Shown here: positions 7,072 through 15,411 of the stretch, piece by piece
How the letters are laid out: each line of letters opens with the position of its first letter
Position numbering within the stretch: position 1 is the stretch's first letter
Notes under the pieces: generated by a model
The model's database searches: none
The model's input: the letters and a program-made list of their open reading frames with translations, nothing else
What the model was told of the DNA's origin: nothing
Assembly (NCBI GenBank): GCA_024639085.1
Contig: JAHEJB010000004.1
Location: 1 to 48,509, forward strand
DNA: 48,509 bases
Direction: 5' to 3'
From: Rubricoccaceae bacterium
GTDB lineage: Bacteria > Bacteroidota > Rhodothermia > Rhodothermales > Rubricoccaceae
Made by a program: the position numbers and the translations under genes

Positions 7072-8016
7072 TTAGGCACCGCCGTTGCAGTACGGCCCTA
7101 GATCGCCTTTGACGCTCTCATATGCGTCGAGAACGTGCTGAACGAGCTCATGCGAAGTCGTATCACCACCAAGCAGGTGATCGCGGAGGTCGAGCGAGGT
7201 AATGGACTCGCCAAGGTCGGCAATGGCATCCTCTACCTGAACGCGTAGTTCGTCCTGATTGTCGGCACAAACGCCGATATAGTTGCCTCCCTGCGAACCC
7301 ATCACGCGAAACCAGCTGGTCTGCTGCGGAATGTCCTCTGTGATGAAGAAGTAGGCTTCCATAAAACGAGCAACTGCATTGACAGCAAGCGCCATTGCAA
7401 TCTCGTCGTCGCTTAATCCGAACCCACGAAGAGAGGCCAGGGCACCGTCTCGATCGTAAATGAGCTCGCCTTCTTCAATGCCATGACAAAGGCTTAGTGA
7501 GCGTAGCTCATCTGGCATGATGCCGATTTCAACTCCTGTTGGGTCGGTGCCATTCAGCAAATCAAGAACGCTGTTGATCAGGTCGCGATTTGCATACAGA
7601 TCGATGTACTCGTCGTACTCGGCTGGATCAAATGGGTGCGCATTCGGGTCGTCTTCATAACGACATACTGATCCGAAGCGCTGAACCGGAGTCTCGGAAG
7701 GACTGCTTACTGTCGCTTCGAAGGTCGTCAAGAACAGGGCAACGCGATCAACGTCAAGAAGGTTGACGTCTTCGCGATCGAGGTAGGCCGAACCAAGCTC
7801 GACACGAACCTGTGGATGCTGCGAATCCTGAGTCAGCGCTGACTCCAAGAGAGTAATTGCCGTGGCTATGTCGCCAGATTGGCGAGCGAGGCGAGCATCG
7901 ACGAGTAGTGAGTCTATATCGCTCGAGGCAGAGCTGCCATCACAGGCGGCCAAGAAAAGGGGCGTCGCCAAGAGTAGAAATGCTGCTCCGCCTACAAACC
8001 GGAATGAACGTGTCAT
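7072..8016 (-). CDS. TPR-containing lipoprotein
   Basis: A 314-residue lipoprotein: the N-terminus FLLLATPLFLAAC gives a clear lipobox with the cysteine at residue 25. A tetratricopeptide-like pair follows (ARLARQSGDIATAITLLESAL, then HPQVRVELGSAYLDR). The remainder is acidic and mostly helical with no family I can name. Cysteines at VCRYEDD, SLCHG, GVCAD and PYCNGG could form two disulfides. It lies between a LolC/E-like permease and an outer-membrane barrel, so a role in placing or assembling outer-membrane components is possible but unproven. Confidence 0.72.
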   Translation of the reverse strand: MTRSFRFVGGAAFLLLATPLFLAACDGSSASSDIDSLLVDARLARQSGDIATAITLLESALTQDSQHPQVRVELGSAYLDREDVNLLDVDRVALFLTTFEATVSSPSETPVQRFGSVCRYEDDPNAHPFDPAEYDEYIDLYANRDLINSVLDLLNGTDPTGVEIGIMPDELRSLSLCHGIEEGELIYDRDGALASLRGFGLSDDEIAMALAVNAVARFMEAYFFITEDIPQQTSWFRVMGSQGGNYIGVCADNQDELRVQVEDAIADLGESITSLDLRDHLLGGDTTSHELVQHVLDAYESVKGDLGPYCNGGA

Positions 8017-8130
8017 GCTACTACAGAAATGGTACGGGGCTGGCGGACCCCAATTGGACAGAACGGTACCCGCAGAGTATCGCCAGTACGGGCTCAGTCT
8101 TAAGCTCCAGGAACCCTTTCCTAACTAACC

Positions 8131-9393
8131 TCATCCGGCATTACGTACTGCCCGTGCAGGCTCAATTGAGGCAGCCCGCTTCGCGGGATAAACCGCTGCC
8201 AGAAGGCATAAGCCCATCGCAACAACCAATACCAGACCCACATCTATAAATCGTATCGCGATTGGGTAGGCATCAATGATGAATGATTCGGCTTGCGCTA
8301 GCTTAGCTAGGCCCGTGTATTTCTGTAGCAACGAAAGGCCGAGCCCAAGGACCAGCCCTAGCCCGGCACCGAGGCTTCCAACAAGCAGTCCTTCCAGAAG
8401 AAAGATGGTACGAATGTCTTTGCGAGTTGCGCCCATCGCCTGGAGCGCACCGAAATCTTTGCGCTTCTCCATCACGATCATTGTTAGCGCGCCAACAATG
8501 TTGAACGCGGCGACCACGACAATCAGAATCAGAATGGCGCTGGCCGCCCACTTCTCCAGCTTCATCACGGCATACAAAGAAGGCTGCAGGTCATACCACG
8601 TTCGAACGCGAAACTGGTCAGGGTTCAGAACGCGCTCGAGATTGGCTTTCACACGGTCCGACGCATCAACATTATCAAGACGAAGATCGATTCCGCTGAC
8701 CGTGCCCGACATTCGAAAGAGCCTCTGGGCTTCCCCCAAATCGATGAATACGTGGTTTTCATCGTAAGCGGGATCCAGTTCATAGGTGCCCCGAAGAGAA
8801 AAAACCTGTCGGGCAGGAAGCCCGAACGGATACTGGACAATCATGCGCTCCAGAGCAGGCGCTGAAAGGAGCGCAACGCTGCTTCCATCGTCGCCGGTTG
8901 GACCTGGGAACAGCGCCATCCGCGCAGAAACGCCAGCTCCCATGACAATACCCGCCCCGGTTGGTTTTCGGGCTACATCGAACGAACCGGACGTAACAGC
9001 CCGCATTACCGAACCGTCAACAGAAGCACCATCAACTCCACGAACCACTACCACCTGGTTGAGGTCACCCCCATCGGCACTCGTAAGCAGCGCCTTGCCC
9101 TCAACGAAAGGAGTGGCCGAGACGACGTGAGGTTCAAGCCGAGCAACCTCGGCCAGAGAATCTGGATTTGTAAGTCCACGACCGTCCACAGCCTCAATTC
9201 TGACATGCGGGTCATACGAGACTAGAAGGTCCCGCACGAGGTCGTAAAACCCATTCATCACACTTAGAACAACGATTAGCGCTGCGACGCCAAGCGCTAC
9301 GCCACCAACGGATATTCCGCTCACGGCGGATATCAACGTTACTCTACGGCGGCCAACGAGGTATCGGCGAGCGATGAGGAGGCGATAGTCCAC
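8131..9393 (-). CDS. LolC/LolE-family ABC permease (FtsX/MacB fold)
   Basis: The protein has the layout of lipoprotein-releasing permeases: a first membrane helix (VGGVALGVAALIVVLSVMNGF), a periplasmic domain of about 240 residues, and three C-terminal helices with the FtsX core (IVGALTMIVMEKRKDFGALQAMGATRKDI). It should extract lipoproteins from the inner membrane together with a LolD ATPase, which is not encoded here. I chose the GTG at 9393 (420 residues) because DYRLLIARRYLVGRRR is where LolC/E proteins begin; the frame extends to 9507, but that region carries the promoter. A single permease probably acts as a homodimer or with a distant partner. Confidence 0.85.
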   Translation of the reverse strand: MDYRLLIARRYLVGRRRVTLISAVSGISVGGVALGVAALIVVLSVMNGFYDLVRDLLVSYDPHVRIEAVDGRGLTNPDSLAEVARLEPHVVSATPFVEGKALLTSADGGDLNQVVVVRGVDGASVDGSVMRAVTSGSFDVARKPTGAGIVMGAGVSARMALFPGPTGDDGSSVALLSAPALERMIVQYPFGLPARQVFSLRGTYELDPAYDENHVFIDLGEAQRLFRMSGTVSGIDLRLDNVDASDRVKANLERVLNPDQFRVRTWYDLQPSLYAVMKLEKWAASAILILIVVVAAFNIVGALTMIVMEKRKDFGALQAMGATRKDIRTIFLLEGLLVGSLGAGLGLVLGLGLSLLQKYTGLAKLAQAESFIIDAYPIAIRFIDVGLVLVVAMGLCLLAAVYPAKRAASIEPARAVRNAG

Positions 9394-9479
9394 CTGAGAA
9401 AACGGATTAGAACGACGGGACTTTGGAGTCGGCTGATTCTGCCTTTCGCAGACAACGCTTCCTCTCTTTATTGACGGGA

Positions 9480-9507
9480 CGAAGATACCTTGCCACCGTG
9501 CGGCCAA
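9480..9507 (-). promoter_or_regulatory. Overlapping divergent promoters
   Basis: On the minus strand TTG (9507-9505), a 17-base spacer and TATCTTCG (9487-9480) match the Bacteroidota -33/-7 pattern and face the LolC/E-like gene. On the plus strand TACCTTG (9486-9492) shares the same TA base pairs and faces the barrel-like gene starting at 9498. Both promoters therefore cannot easily be opened at once, which could make the two units mutually exclusive or balanced. Confidence 0.5.
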
Positions 9508-10214
9508 TACTTGCCATACTCATGATCTTGCAGGCCACCTCGATCGCGCTTGGACAGCCCGACGAGGTGTTTCCGTCATCTGCACTGGATTCCACACAAG
9601 GACGCTACGGCACCGGCGGAGGACTAGCGATCAGTTTGAACGATTCTGGATTCGGATTGGGGGGGCTCTACCGAGCACAGCTCGGTCCAGCAACGTCCGG
9701 CCTCATTGAACTAAGTATTGGGGTGGCAAAGGATGCCCGTGAGCAGCAGTTTTTCATTGGTGTTTTTGGAGATACCGTCACTCCGTTCAAACGAAACTAT
9801 GCACTCATGTCGCCCATACATGTCGGTGTAGAGCAGCGGATCTTCGCCAATCAGATTGAGGACAATTTTCGGCCCTATGTCCAGATCTCCGCAGGACCGA
9901 CCATCGGGTACCAATGGCCTTATTTCAAAGACGTCAACGAAAACGGCTTGCGTGAACAGGGCGAGCCATTGAATGGACTACTTGGAGGTTTTGGCAAAGG
10001 TCAGCTCAGGTTGGGAGCCGGGGGAACCCTGGCTCTCGGCGCCTACTTCGGGCGGAGTCGGCGCACCGCACAAGGCGTACGTGTCGGCTACACGGCGAAC
10101 TACTTTTTCGAGGAGCTTGACTTGCTTGAACTCGATCCTGCAGTGGAATCGCCATCTCGCCACTATTTCGGGAGCCCAATCGTCAGCTTTCATTTGGTTC
10201 GTTTGCTGTACTGA
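9498..10214 (+). CDS. Secreted, probably outer-membrane, hypothetical protein
   Basis: GTG at 9498 gives a typical signal peptide (MRPILAILMILQATSIALGQ) and a 238-residue product; an ATG at 9522 would shorten the signal to a marginal length, and the ATG at 9423 lies upstream of the promoter. The mature part has alternating Gly/aromatic strands (GGGLAISLNDSGFGLGGLYR, then RNYALMSPIHVGVEQR) and an EF-hand-like DVNENGLREQGE, ending in a hydrophobic-aromatic strand (SFHLVRLLY), which suggests an 8-strand barrel. No family is recognised. It starts almost at the predicted transcript end, so it may be translated leaderless. Confidence 0.65.
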   Translation: MRPILAILMILQATSIALGQPDEVFPSSALDSTQGRYGTGGGLAISLNDSGFGLGGLYRAQLGPATSGLIELSIGVAKDAREQQFFIGVFGDTVTPFKRNYALMSPIHVGVEQRIFANQIEDNFRPYVQISAGPTIGYQWPYFKDVNENGLREQGEPLNGLLGGFGKGQLRLGAGGTLALGAYFGRSRRTAQGVRVGYTANYFFEELDLLELDPAVESPSRHYFGSPIVSFHLVRLLY

Positions 10215-10234
10215 CACGACCGTGCGAACCTGGC

Positions 10235-10264
10235 TTGACTCCACGGGTGGGTGGTCTACCTTGC
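10235..10264 (+). promoter_or_regulatory. Promoter TTG-N19-TACCTTGC
   Basis: TTG at 10235-10237, exactly 19 bases, then TACCTTGC at 10257-10264. The start codon of the sugar-dehydrogenase-like gene is 16 bases downstream. The same spacing and core recur at 43891-43920, supporting this as the housekeeping promoter type of the organism. Confidence 0.5.
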
Positions 10265-10279
10265 TTCTTTTGATGACAA

Positions 10280-11962
10280 ATGACTGCCACTAGAATGCTA
10301 TCACGAAGCCTGGCGCTTTCTCTCTTCGCCCTCTTTATCTGTTGGCCCTCTTCAGCGCAGATGTTTTCCGGCGAGCACTCGGCGGACAACGAAGCACAGC
10401 CTGACTTGCCTCAGGGATTTGGAATTGTAGAGATTACCGAACGTGTATTTGACAGGCCCATCGCTACTGCCGTCGATCAAGAGGGTCGCATTTTTGTTGC
10501 GCAGCATGGTGGACGGATTTACATCGTTGAAGACCAGGCAACTTCCAAAGAACCCTTCCTTGATCTTGAAGACGAAGTGCTGATCGATGGAGACCGGGGC
10601 CTGATAGGCATCGTGTTGGATCCGGATTTTGAGGCAAATGGTTACGTATACCTGTACTACATCGTCGATTTTGAGTCCACAAGTGATACTCCGCGGCTGG
10701 ATGCTTTTGGAAGAGTCACACGGTACACAGTCGATGCCTCCAATCCGAACGTGGCAGACCCCGCGTCGAGGCACATCCTGATTGGTGAGACATTCTCCGA
10801 GGGTATTCCGGCTTGTTTTTACTCGCACAACGGCGGCCGGCTGATTTTCGGCTCAGATGGCTCGCTTCTCGTTTCTACCGGAGACGCCGCTCATTTCGCG
10901 AAAGTGGACGCAGGCGGGCTTTATCCAGATTGCTTCGGTCCCGATCGATTTGACACAAGTGAGGATATAGGCGCATTCCGTTCTCAACGCATCGAAAGCC
11001 TTGCTGGTAAGATCCTTCGCATTGATCCAGAGACAGGGCTCGGCTATTCCTCAAACCCATTTTACACCGGCGATGCATCAGATAACGCCTCGAAAGTGTG
11101 GGCCTATGGCTTGCGTAACCCATTTCGATTTTCTTTGGCGAACGATGGAAGTATCGATCCGGCTGACGGTCAGCCCGGGACGCTCTACATCGCAGACGTT
11201 GGCTGGACTACATGGGAGGAATTGGAACCCTCTTACGGGGGCGAAAACTTTGGATGGCCGTGCCGGGAAGGCCCCGCCGTTTTGGAACAGTACGAAATGG
11301 CTTCCCCGTCGTCTAACGGTTGCGAGACGATGACTCAGCCAACCTTTCCTCACTACTTCTGGAATCACTTCAACCCGGACCAATCTCATCCACCCGGCCA
11401 AACAGCGTTGGCGCTAACCGCAGGAGATGTATTCCGGGGAGACACATTTCCAGAGCCCTACCGAAATAGTCTGTTCTACTCCGACTATATACGGAATTGG
11501 ATAGGGTATGCTCGTCGATCGGAAACTGGGCAATTGATCAGTCACAATGTTTTTGGAACAGGGATAGGCAACGTCATCGATATACTTTACGATCCAACAT
11601 CCGAGTCGTTTTTGCTTTCCGATGTGTTCTCTGGTCGCGTCCGGCGGTTGGCGCTTGTTGGCCCTGTATCTAATAGCCCAAGCCCAGAGGGTCTGCCTCC
11701 ACAATTAACCATCGAACGGGTATATCCCAACCCTTCCAACAATTCAGTGATCGTCAGCTGGACGACACCGAACACAGACCGAATCTCCATCTCCATATTT
11801 GACATACTCGGACGCAGGCTTTACACATCCTTGGTTGAGTCTCGGCTTTCTCAGAATTCAAAAGCTCTGAATACACGATCTCTATCCGCCGGTGTGTACA
11901 GACTGGAAGTCTCGAGCGAGAGCGGGCAGATGGCTACGGCGACTTTTACGGTGTTGCGATGA
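10280..11962 (+). CDS. PQQ-type sugar dehydrogenase-like beta-propeller with T9SS C-terminal domain
   Basis: A 560-residue secreted protein. The signal peptide ends at SSAQ. Residues about 50-460 form a GSDH/YliI-like propeller: FDRPIATAVDQEGRIFVAQHGGRIY, GLIGIVLDPDFEANGYVYLYY, a YSHNGGRLIFGSDGSLLVSTGD strand pair (the His of HNGG is the usual active-site position), KVWAYGLRNPFRFS and GENFGWPCREG. Such enzymes oxidise aldoses with PQQ. The last 85 residues (from about ERVYPNPSNNSV through ISIFDILGRRLYT to YRLEVSSESG) are a type A sorting domain for the type IX secretion system, so the enzyme should be released or displayed at the cell surface. No PQQ synthesis genes are nearby. Confidence 0.88.
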   Translation: MTATRMLSRSLALSLFALFICWPSSAQMFSGEHSADNEAQPDLPQGFGIVEITERVFDRPIATAVDQEGRIFVAQHGGRIYIVEDQATSKEPFLDLEDEVLIDGDRGLIGIVLDPDFEANGYVYLYYIVDFESTSDTPRLDAFGRVTRYTVDASNPNVADPASRHILIGETFSEGIPACFYSHNGGRLIFGSDGSLLVSTGDAAHFAKVDAGGLYPDCFGPDRFDTSEDIGAFRSQRIESLAGKILRIDPETGLGYSSNPFYTGDASDNASKVWAYGLRNPFRFSLANDGSIDPADGQPGTLYIADVGWTTWEELEPSYGGENFGWPCREGPAVLEQYEMASPSSNGCETMTQPTFPHYFWNHFNPDQSHPPGQTALALTAGDVFRGDTFPEPYRNSLFYSDYIRNWIGYARRSETGQLISHNVFGTGIGNVIDILYDPTSESFLLSDVFSGRVRRLALVGPVSNSPSPEGLPPQLTIERVYPNPSNNSVIVSWTTPNTDRISISIFDILGRRLYTSLVESRLSQNSKALNTRSLSAGVYRLEVSSESGQMATATFTVLR

Positions 11963-11998
11963 AATGGGCAGATCAGGACGCTGACTAGGCTTCCGTTG

Positions 11999-12018
11999 CC
12001 AAATGGGCAACCATTTGG
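11999..12018 (+). terminator. Terminator hairpin
   Basis: CCAAATGG and CCATTTGG form a perfect 8-bp stem with the tetraloop GCAA, 37 bases after the sugar-dehydrogenase-like stop. Only TT follows, so termination strength is uncertain. Confidence 0.5.
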
Positions 12019-12691
12019 TTCCGAAGCGGGCGGTAATCATGCTGCTAGCTTTTTTTGGTGCCCCCTTGAAAGGAAAGAAGATGCATCTTGTGAGTCTCCG
12101 CAATGCACCGCATTAGGAGAGTCGGTCGTTGTAAGTCTCGGAGCGACATCTAAAGACGTGGAAGGTTCGCAATCATGGAGTCCGCTACCCTCTGCATCGT
12201 TGCTATCGGAGAACCACAGCCTTTCGATCCTAATCCTGTGCCGAGTTTTCTGTGATCTGACGAGCGACCGAGGTTGTCCGAATCTGGTCAGGTAATCGAC
12301 GGTAATGCCATTCAAGGCTGCAGTTCCAGCTTCCATTGCATGAAGGTCTTCGATCTCCATGGTTGACTGTGCTTAGAGGAATGGCGGTTTCGCGGTACTA
12401 GGAAACGCTGTATGCATCTATAGACCTATCGTGATTTCCGGGCGGAGCCTACATAGTCCGTGTCAACGGCCCGGGCTGTCTGGCAACGACGGCCCATCTC
12501 GTTTTCTTACTTCGCTAACGGCAGCCATTGCGACGCTAGCAGATTCGTGGCGGCCCGGTCGCTCGATCGCTGTGTTCAATTCCATTGCAGAGAAGTTTCG
12601 TAGTTGAAGTCCCCGTAGGGCATTCCATTGTACTGTGGCGTTGTATACTCGTCTAGTGCTATGTTTTTAGCATATCAGTCACCAGTCTGCC
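12019..12691. other. 670-base stretch with no supported gene
   Basis: After the hairpin no frame has convincing coding character. A minus-strand frame of 107 codons (12037-12360) exists but has no recognisable motif and an irregular composition; I do not annotate it. The last 100 bases before the next gene presumably hold its promoter, though no clean TTG/TA pair was found. The block may contain a decayed gene or an unknown RNA. Confidence 0.4.
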
Positions 12692-13792
12692 ATGTACTTC
12701 CGCCACGCCCTCATCCTGCTCCTCGCCCTTGCTCTGCTTCCACACGCAGTTGCCCAGTCCTTAAATGAGGGCCGGATGTTCGATCAGGGGAGATTAATGG
12801 CGGAACGTAGCGAGCGAGCGCCGGAAGCCCTCGATCGGCTTCAAAACCTTGTCGGGCAATGGGATGTGGCGATCACCACCCATCCAACAGATTCTACTAC
12901 GCACACTACCTCTGGTCAGGCCGAGGTCGCGTTCATGAACCGCGGCTGGTCATTCATGGAGCGCCTACACGTGAACGACTTCGACGGAGCAGGAAACGCA
13001 AATGACGTGATGGCATTCCTGACTTTCAACCCCGCGTCTGATCGATTCGAGTTGGGGGAGGCGAGTAGTTACACGGAAGACATTAGCATGTTTGACGGCT
13101 CGTTTGAGGATGATCGACTTGTCCTGACTTCAGCTGTTCGACGACTTGGGGGAGGAATCATTACGGCATACAGAATGACATACGATTTAGAACACGAAGA
13201 TGCTGTCACTGTTCTTTTGGAGGAATCGGCCGATCTCGGTCAATCGTGGCGCTCATCTATCAGCAAGGAATATTCGAGGCAGCCTTCCACGGATACCTTC
13301 CTGCCCGTCCGCGACGACTATGGAGTTGCAACGAACTCACAGCCTGAAGAAGCTCGTCGGTTTGACTTCTTGCTTGGTGAATGGACAGCCAATCACAACA
13401 TCCAGATTGGTGGCAACTGGATCCAGTATCCTTCCAACACAACCGCGGTTTTTGTGATGGGTGGGCATGCCATTCTGGAACACAACTGGTTCAACCTCGA
13501 TCCTAGCCACCCGGATTCCGCTACGTCCATCATACGGCTTTACAACCGAGCCGAGCGACGCTGGGAATCCCTTTACCTGAACAACCGCAGTAATTCACTC
13601 CTCCACTTTGGCGGCAATTGGGACGGCGACAGAATGGTACTACACAGCTTCAACACCAACCGCACGGATACGATTTCGCGCTGGGTTTTCCACTCCATCG
13701 AACCTGACCGCTATCAATGGTTTGCGGAATCGAGTACGGATCGCGGCGCCACCTTCAACGAAACATGGACGATTGATGTGGTGCGGAAATAG
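12692..13792 (+). CDS. Secreted tandem DUF1579-like protein
   Basis: A 366-residue exported protein with signal peptide LILLLALALLPHAVAQS. It contains two copies of the same lipocalin-like unit: the first begins DRLQNLVGQWDVAITTH (about residue 48), the second RFDFLLGEWTANHNIQI (about residue 225). Both have the G-x-W of this fold and end in strands such as SADLGQSWRSS and SSTDRGATFNETWT. The family (DUF1579-like) has no known biochemical role; a ligand-binding pocket is likely. It stands alone between a gene-poor block and a strong terminator. Confidence 0.72.
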   Translation: MYFRHALILLLALALLPHAVAQSLNEGRMFDQGRLMAERSERAPEALDRLQNLVGQWDVAITTHPTDSTTHTTSGQAEVAFMNRGWSFMERLHVNDFDGAGNANDVMAFLTFNPASDRFELGEASSYTEDISMFDGSFEDDRLVLTSAVRRLGGGIITAYRMTYDLEHEDAVTVLLEESADLGQSWRSSISKEYSRQPSTDTFLPVRDDYGVATNSQPEEARRFDFLLGEWTANHNIQIGGNWIQYPSNTTAVFVMGGHAILEHNWFNLDPSHPDSATSIIRLYNRAERRWESLYLNNRSNSLLHFGGNWDGDRMVLHSFNTNRTDTISRWVFHSIEPDRYQWFAESSTDRGATFNETWTIDVVRK

Positions 13793-13820
13793 ATCGAACC
13801 GATCAGGCTCCATCTATAAA

Positions 13821-13849
13821 TGGGCGCCCGTCACACTGACGAGCGCCCA
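13821..13849. terminator. Strong bidirectional terminator
   Basis: TGGGCGC and GCGCCCA form an outer 7-bp GC-rich stem, and CGTCA/TGACG an inner 5-bp stem with a CAC loop. It lies between the convergent ends at 13792 and 13876 and can terminate both. Confidence 0.8.
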
Positions 13850-13875
13850 GGTCAATAGACGGTATTGCAATCAAC

Positions 13876-14469
13876 TCAGCCGCCGTCGCCTGCACTCCAC
13901 GGCGGAACGACCTCATTAGCGCGTGCATACGCAATTAGCTGACCGAGGTGCTCATGCAGGTGCGTAGCAATGAAAATGCAGAAGCCACGTTTGGTCATGG
14001 TCTGGCCAAAGACGTTCATTTCATCATTCATGCTGTCAGCAGAAACGCCTGCAAGTGCAGCTCGTACGTGATCAAAGGAGGCATCCATAGCCGCCATCAC
14101 GGTTTCGCGATCAGACGTGGCTTCGTATGCTTCCATTCCCACGGGACCTTCAGGACCCATCGTGACTGGAAAGTCCTCGGGTGGCATTACACCGAGCATC
14201 GTGGGAATCAGATAGTTGGCGCCTGCAAGATGCATAAAGACTTCGCTGGTCGAACGAACGCCTTCCATTGGGCTGTAGGCCCACTGTTCGTCGCTCATAG
14301 CACCAGCGAGAGCTGCAGCTTTTTCTTCGACACCACTAATGAGGGCTATCACTTCAGCATTTGCTGAAGGTCCGTGATCGGTCATGTTCTGCGCGGCCGT
14401 TGGAACCGTTGTTCCAACAAGGACCACCGCAAGACAAAGTGCGGATAGAATCGTGTTTCGGAGAGTCAT
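13876..14469 (-). CDS. Exported DinB-like four-helix protein
   Basis: The 197-residue protein has a signal peptide (LSALCLAVVLVGTTVPTAAQ) followed by a DinB/DUF664-like helical bundle. Histidines occur where the family binds metal: HLAGANY in helix 2 and HLHEHLGQLIAYAR in the last helix. DinB proteins are usually cytosolic thiol-dependent or metal enzymes; an exported version is common in Bacteroidota and its substrate is unknown. The sequence downstream is the shared terminator, so it seems monocistronic. Confidence 0.8.
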   Translation of the reverse strand: MTLRNTILSALCLAVVLVGTTVPTAAQNMTDHGPSANAEVIALISGVEEKAAALAGAMSDEQWAYSPMEGVRSTSEVFMHLAGANYLIPTMLGVMPPEDFPVTMGPEGPVGMEAYEATSDRETVMAAMDASFDHVRAALAGVSADSMNDEMNVFGQTMTKRGFCIFIATHLHEHLGQLIAYARANEVVPPWSAGDGG

Positions 14470-14622
14470 GTTGATACCTCTGAGAGTGTGGCGGGGGATG
14501 GGTGAATCCTAAGCATACGAAATCCCTCCCAAAAACTGGCCTAATTCCACTCCAATCGCGCTTTCAACGGGACGATTTCAGACATCTGTGACTTCTTTGA
14601 ATGAAGTCCCTAACTAGCTCTG

Positions 14623-15099
14623 CTATCCCAGTCGCATTACTCGTACCACGACAAACGCTGCGCTCAATAGTGTGACCATAAGAAATCCGATCAGCAGAAT
14701 GAAGAACGGAGTATTGGCTAGTTGTTGCGGATCGAGTTGGTTGGCCTTCACAACTAGCATGTGAATAGCGACAGCAAACAATGCTGTGAGGCTGGCAATC
14801 CACCATCCGAACGGCAACACAACCTTTGCCTGCTCGTCCGACATCGTACGCTCCCCGGTTTTTCTGCCCAACATGACCGGCAACACGCTGATCATAAAGG
14901 CAAGAAAGAGCGGAAGCCCTATCCCAAACACAAGTATATATAAAAGATAGAATTGGCGCGTCATGTACGCGTTCGCGAATCCATCCCCTCGGAATTGGCT
15001 AGCTATCACGTCGGGCATTGAAGGAACCGTCACCAAGTACACCACCGCACATGCAATGAGCACAACTGCTAGAACAATGCGAGAGAGTCTGTTACCCAT
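14623..15099 (-). CDS. Four-helix membrane protein (DUF1648-like N-terminus)
   Basis: 158 residues with four hydrophobic segments near 7-25, 49-75, 96-115 and 130-152. The loop after helix 1 (VPSMPDVIASQFRGDGFANAY) resembles the P-x-x-I-x-x-x-F-x-x-x-G pattern of DUF1648/SdpI-type proteins. No function can be given. It is alone: the neighbours are a 150-base gap downstream and the decayed DHFR-like gene upstream. Confidence 0.65.
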   Translation of the reverse strand: MGNRLSRIVLAVVLIACAVVYLVTVPSMPDVIASQFRGDGFANAYMTRQFYLLYILVFGIGLPLFLAFMISVLPVMLGRKTGERTMSDEQAKVVLPFGWWIASLTALFAVAIHMLVVKANQLDPQQLANTPFFILLIGFLMVTLLSAAFVVVRVMRLG

Positions 15100-15131
15100 T
15101 CATAATGTTTCGTGTGTGCTGCCTCTTAGCC

Positions 15132-15388
15132 TTAAGAACAGGAGTATTCGAGTTGAACCAGACCGTTTTCAAACTCTGACAAGTCCGCCAGGCGTAGCGA
15201 TTCAGCAGGCTGTTCGTCCGGAAACCGCTGAACGCTGCCTCCGAGCATATCGGGAAGAACTGTGACAATGTACTCGTCGATCAGGTCTATTCTCGAAACG
15301 TCGCAATGAGCTTGCCGGAACAAGGGCAGAATTTATTGATGGCCTCATTCATAATTTCTGCCTCGTTTGATCCTTCAAGTTCGACCAT
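15132..15388 (-). pseudogene. Decayed dihydrofolate-reductase-like (RibD C-terminal) gene
   Basis: Two frames together give the C-terminal third of a DHFR/RibD_C-like reductase. The first (from 15388) contains CSGKLIATFRE and stops at 15287; the second, shifted frame continues with RIDLIDEYIVTVLPDMLGG, then SLRLADLSEF and GLVQLEYSC. In intact relatives GGGKLI(A/R)xFL(E) runs straight into xxLIDEYxxTVxPxxLGG, so a frameshift near 15290 broke the gene; the N-terminal NADPH-binding part is missing, replaced by the inositol-operon end 24 bases upstream. The ending is full. This is my reading of motifs, without an alignment. Confidence 0.6.
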
Positions 15389-15411
15389 TGAGCGTCATTA
15401 TCGCCGGTCGC

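Noticed and set aside
12037-12360. 107-codon minus-strand open frame
   Set aside because: No signal, motif or family resemblance, and it lies in a gene-poor region; not enough to call a gene.
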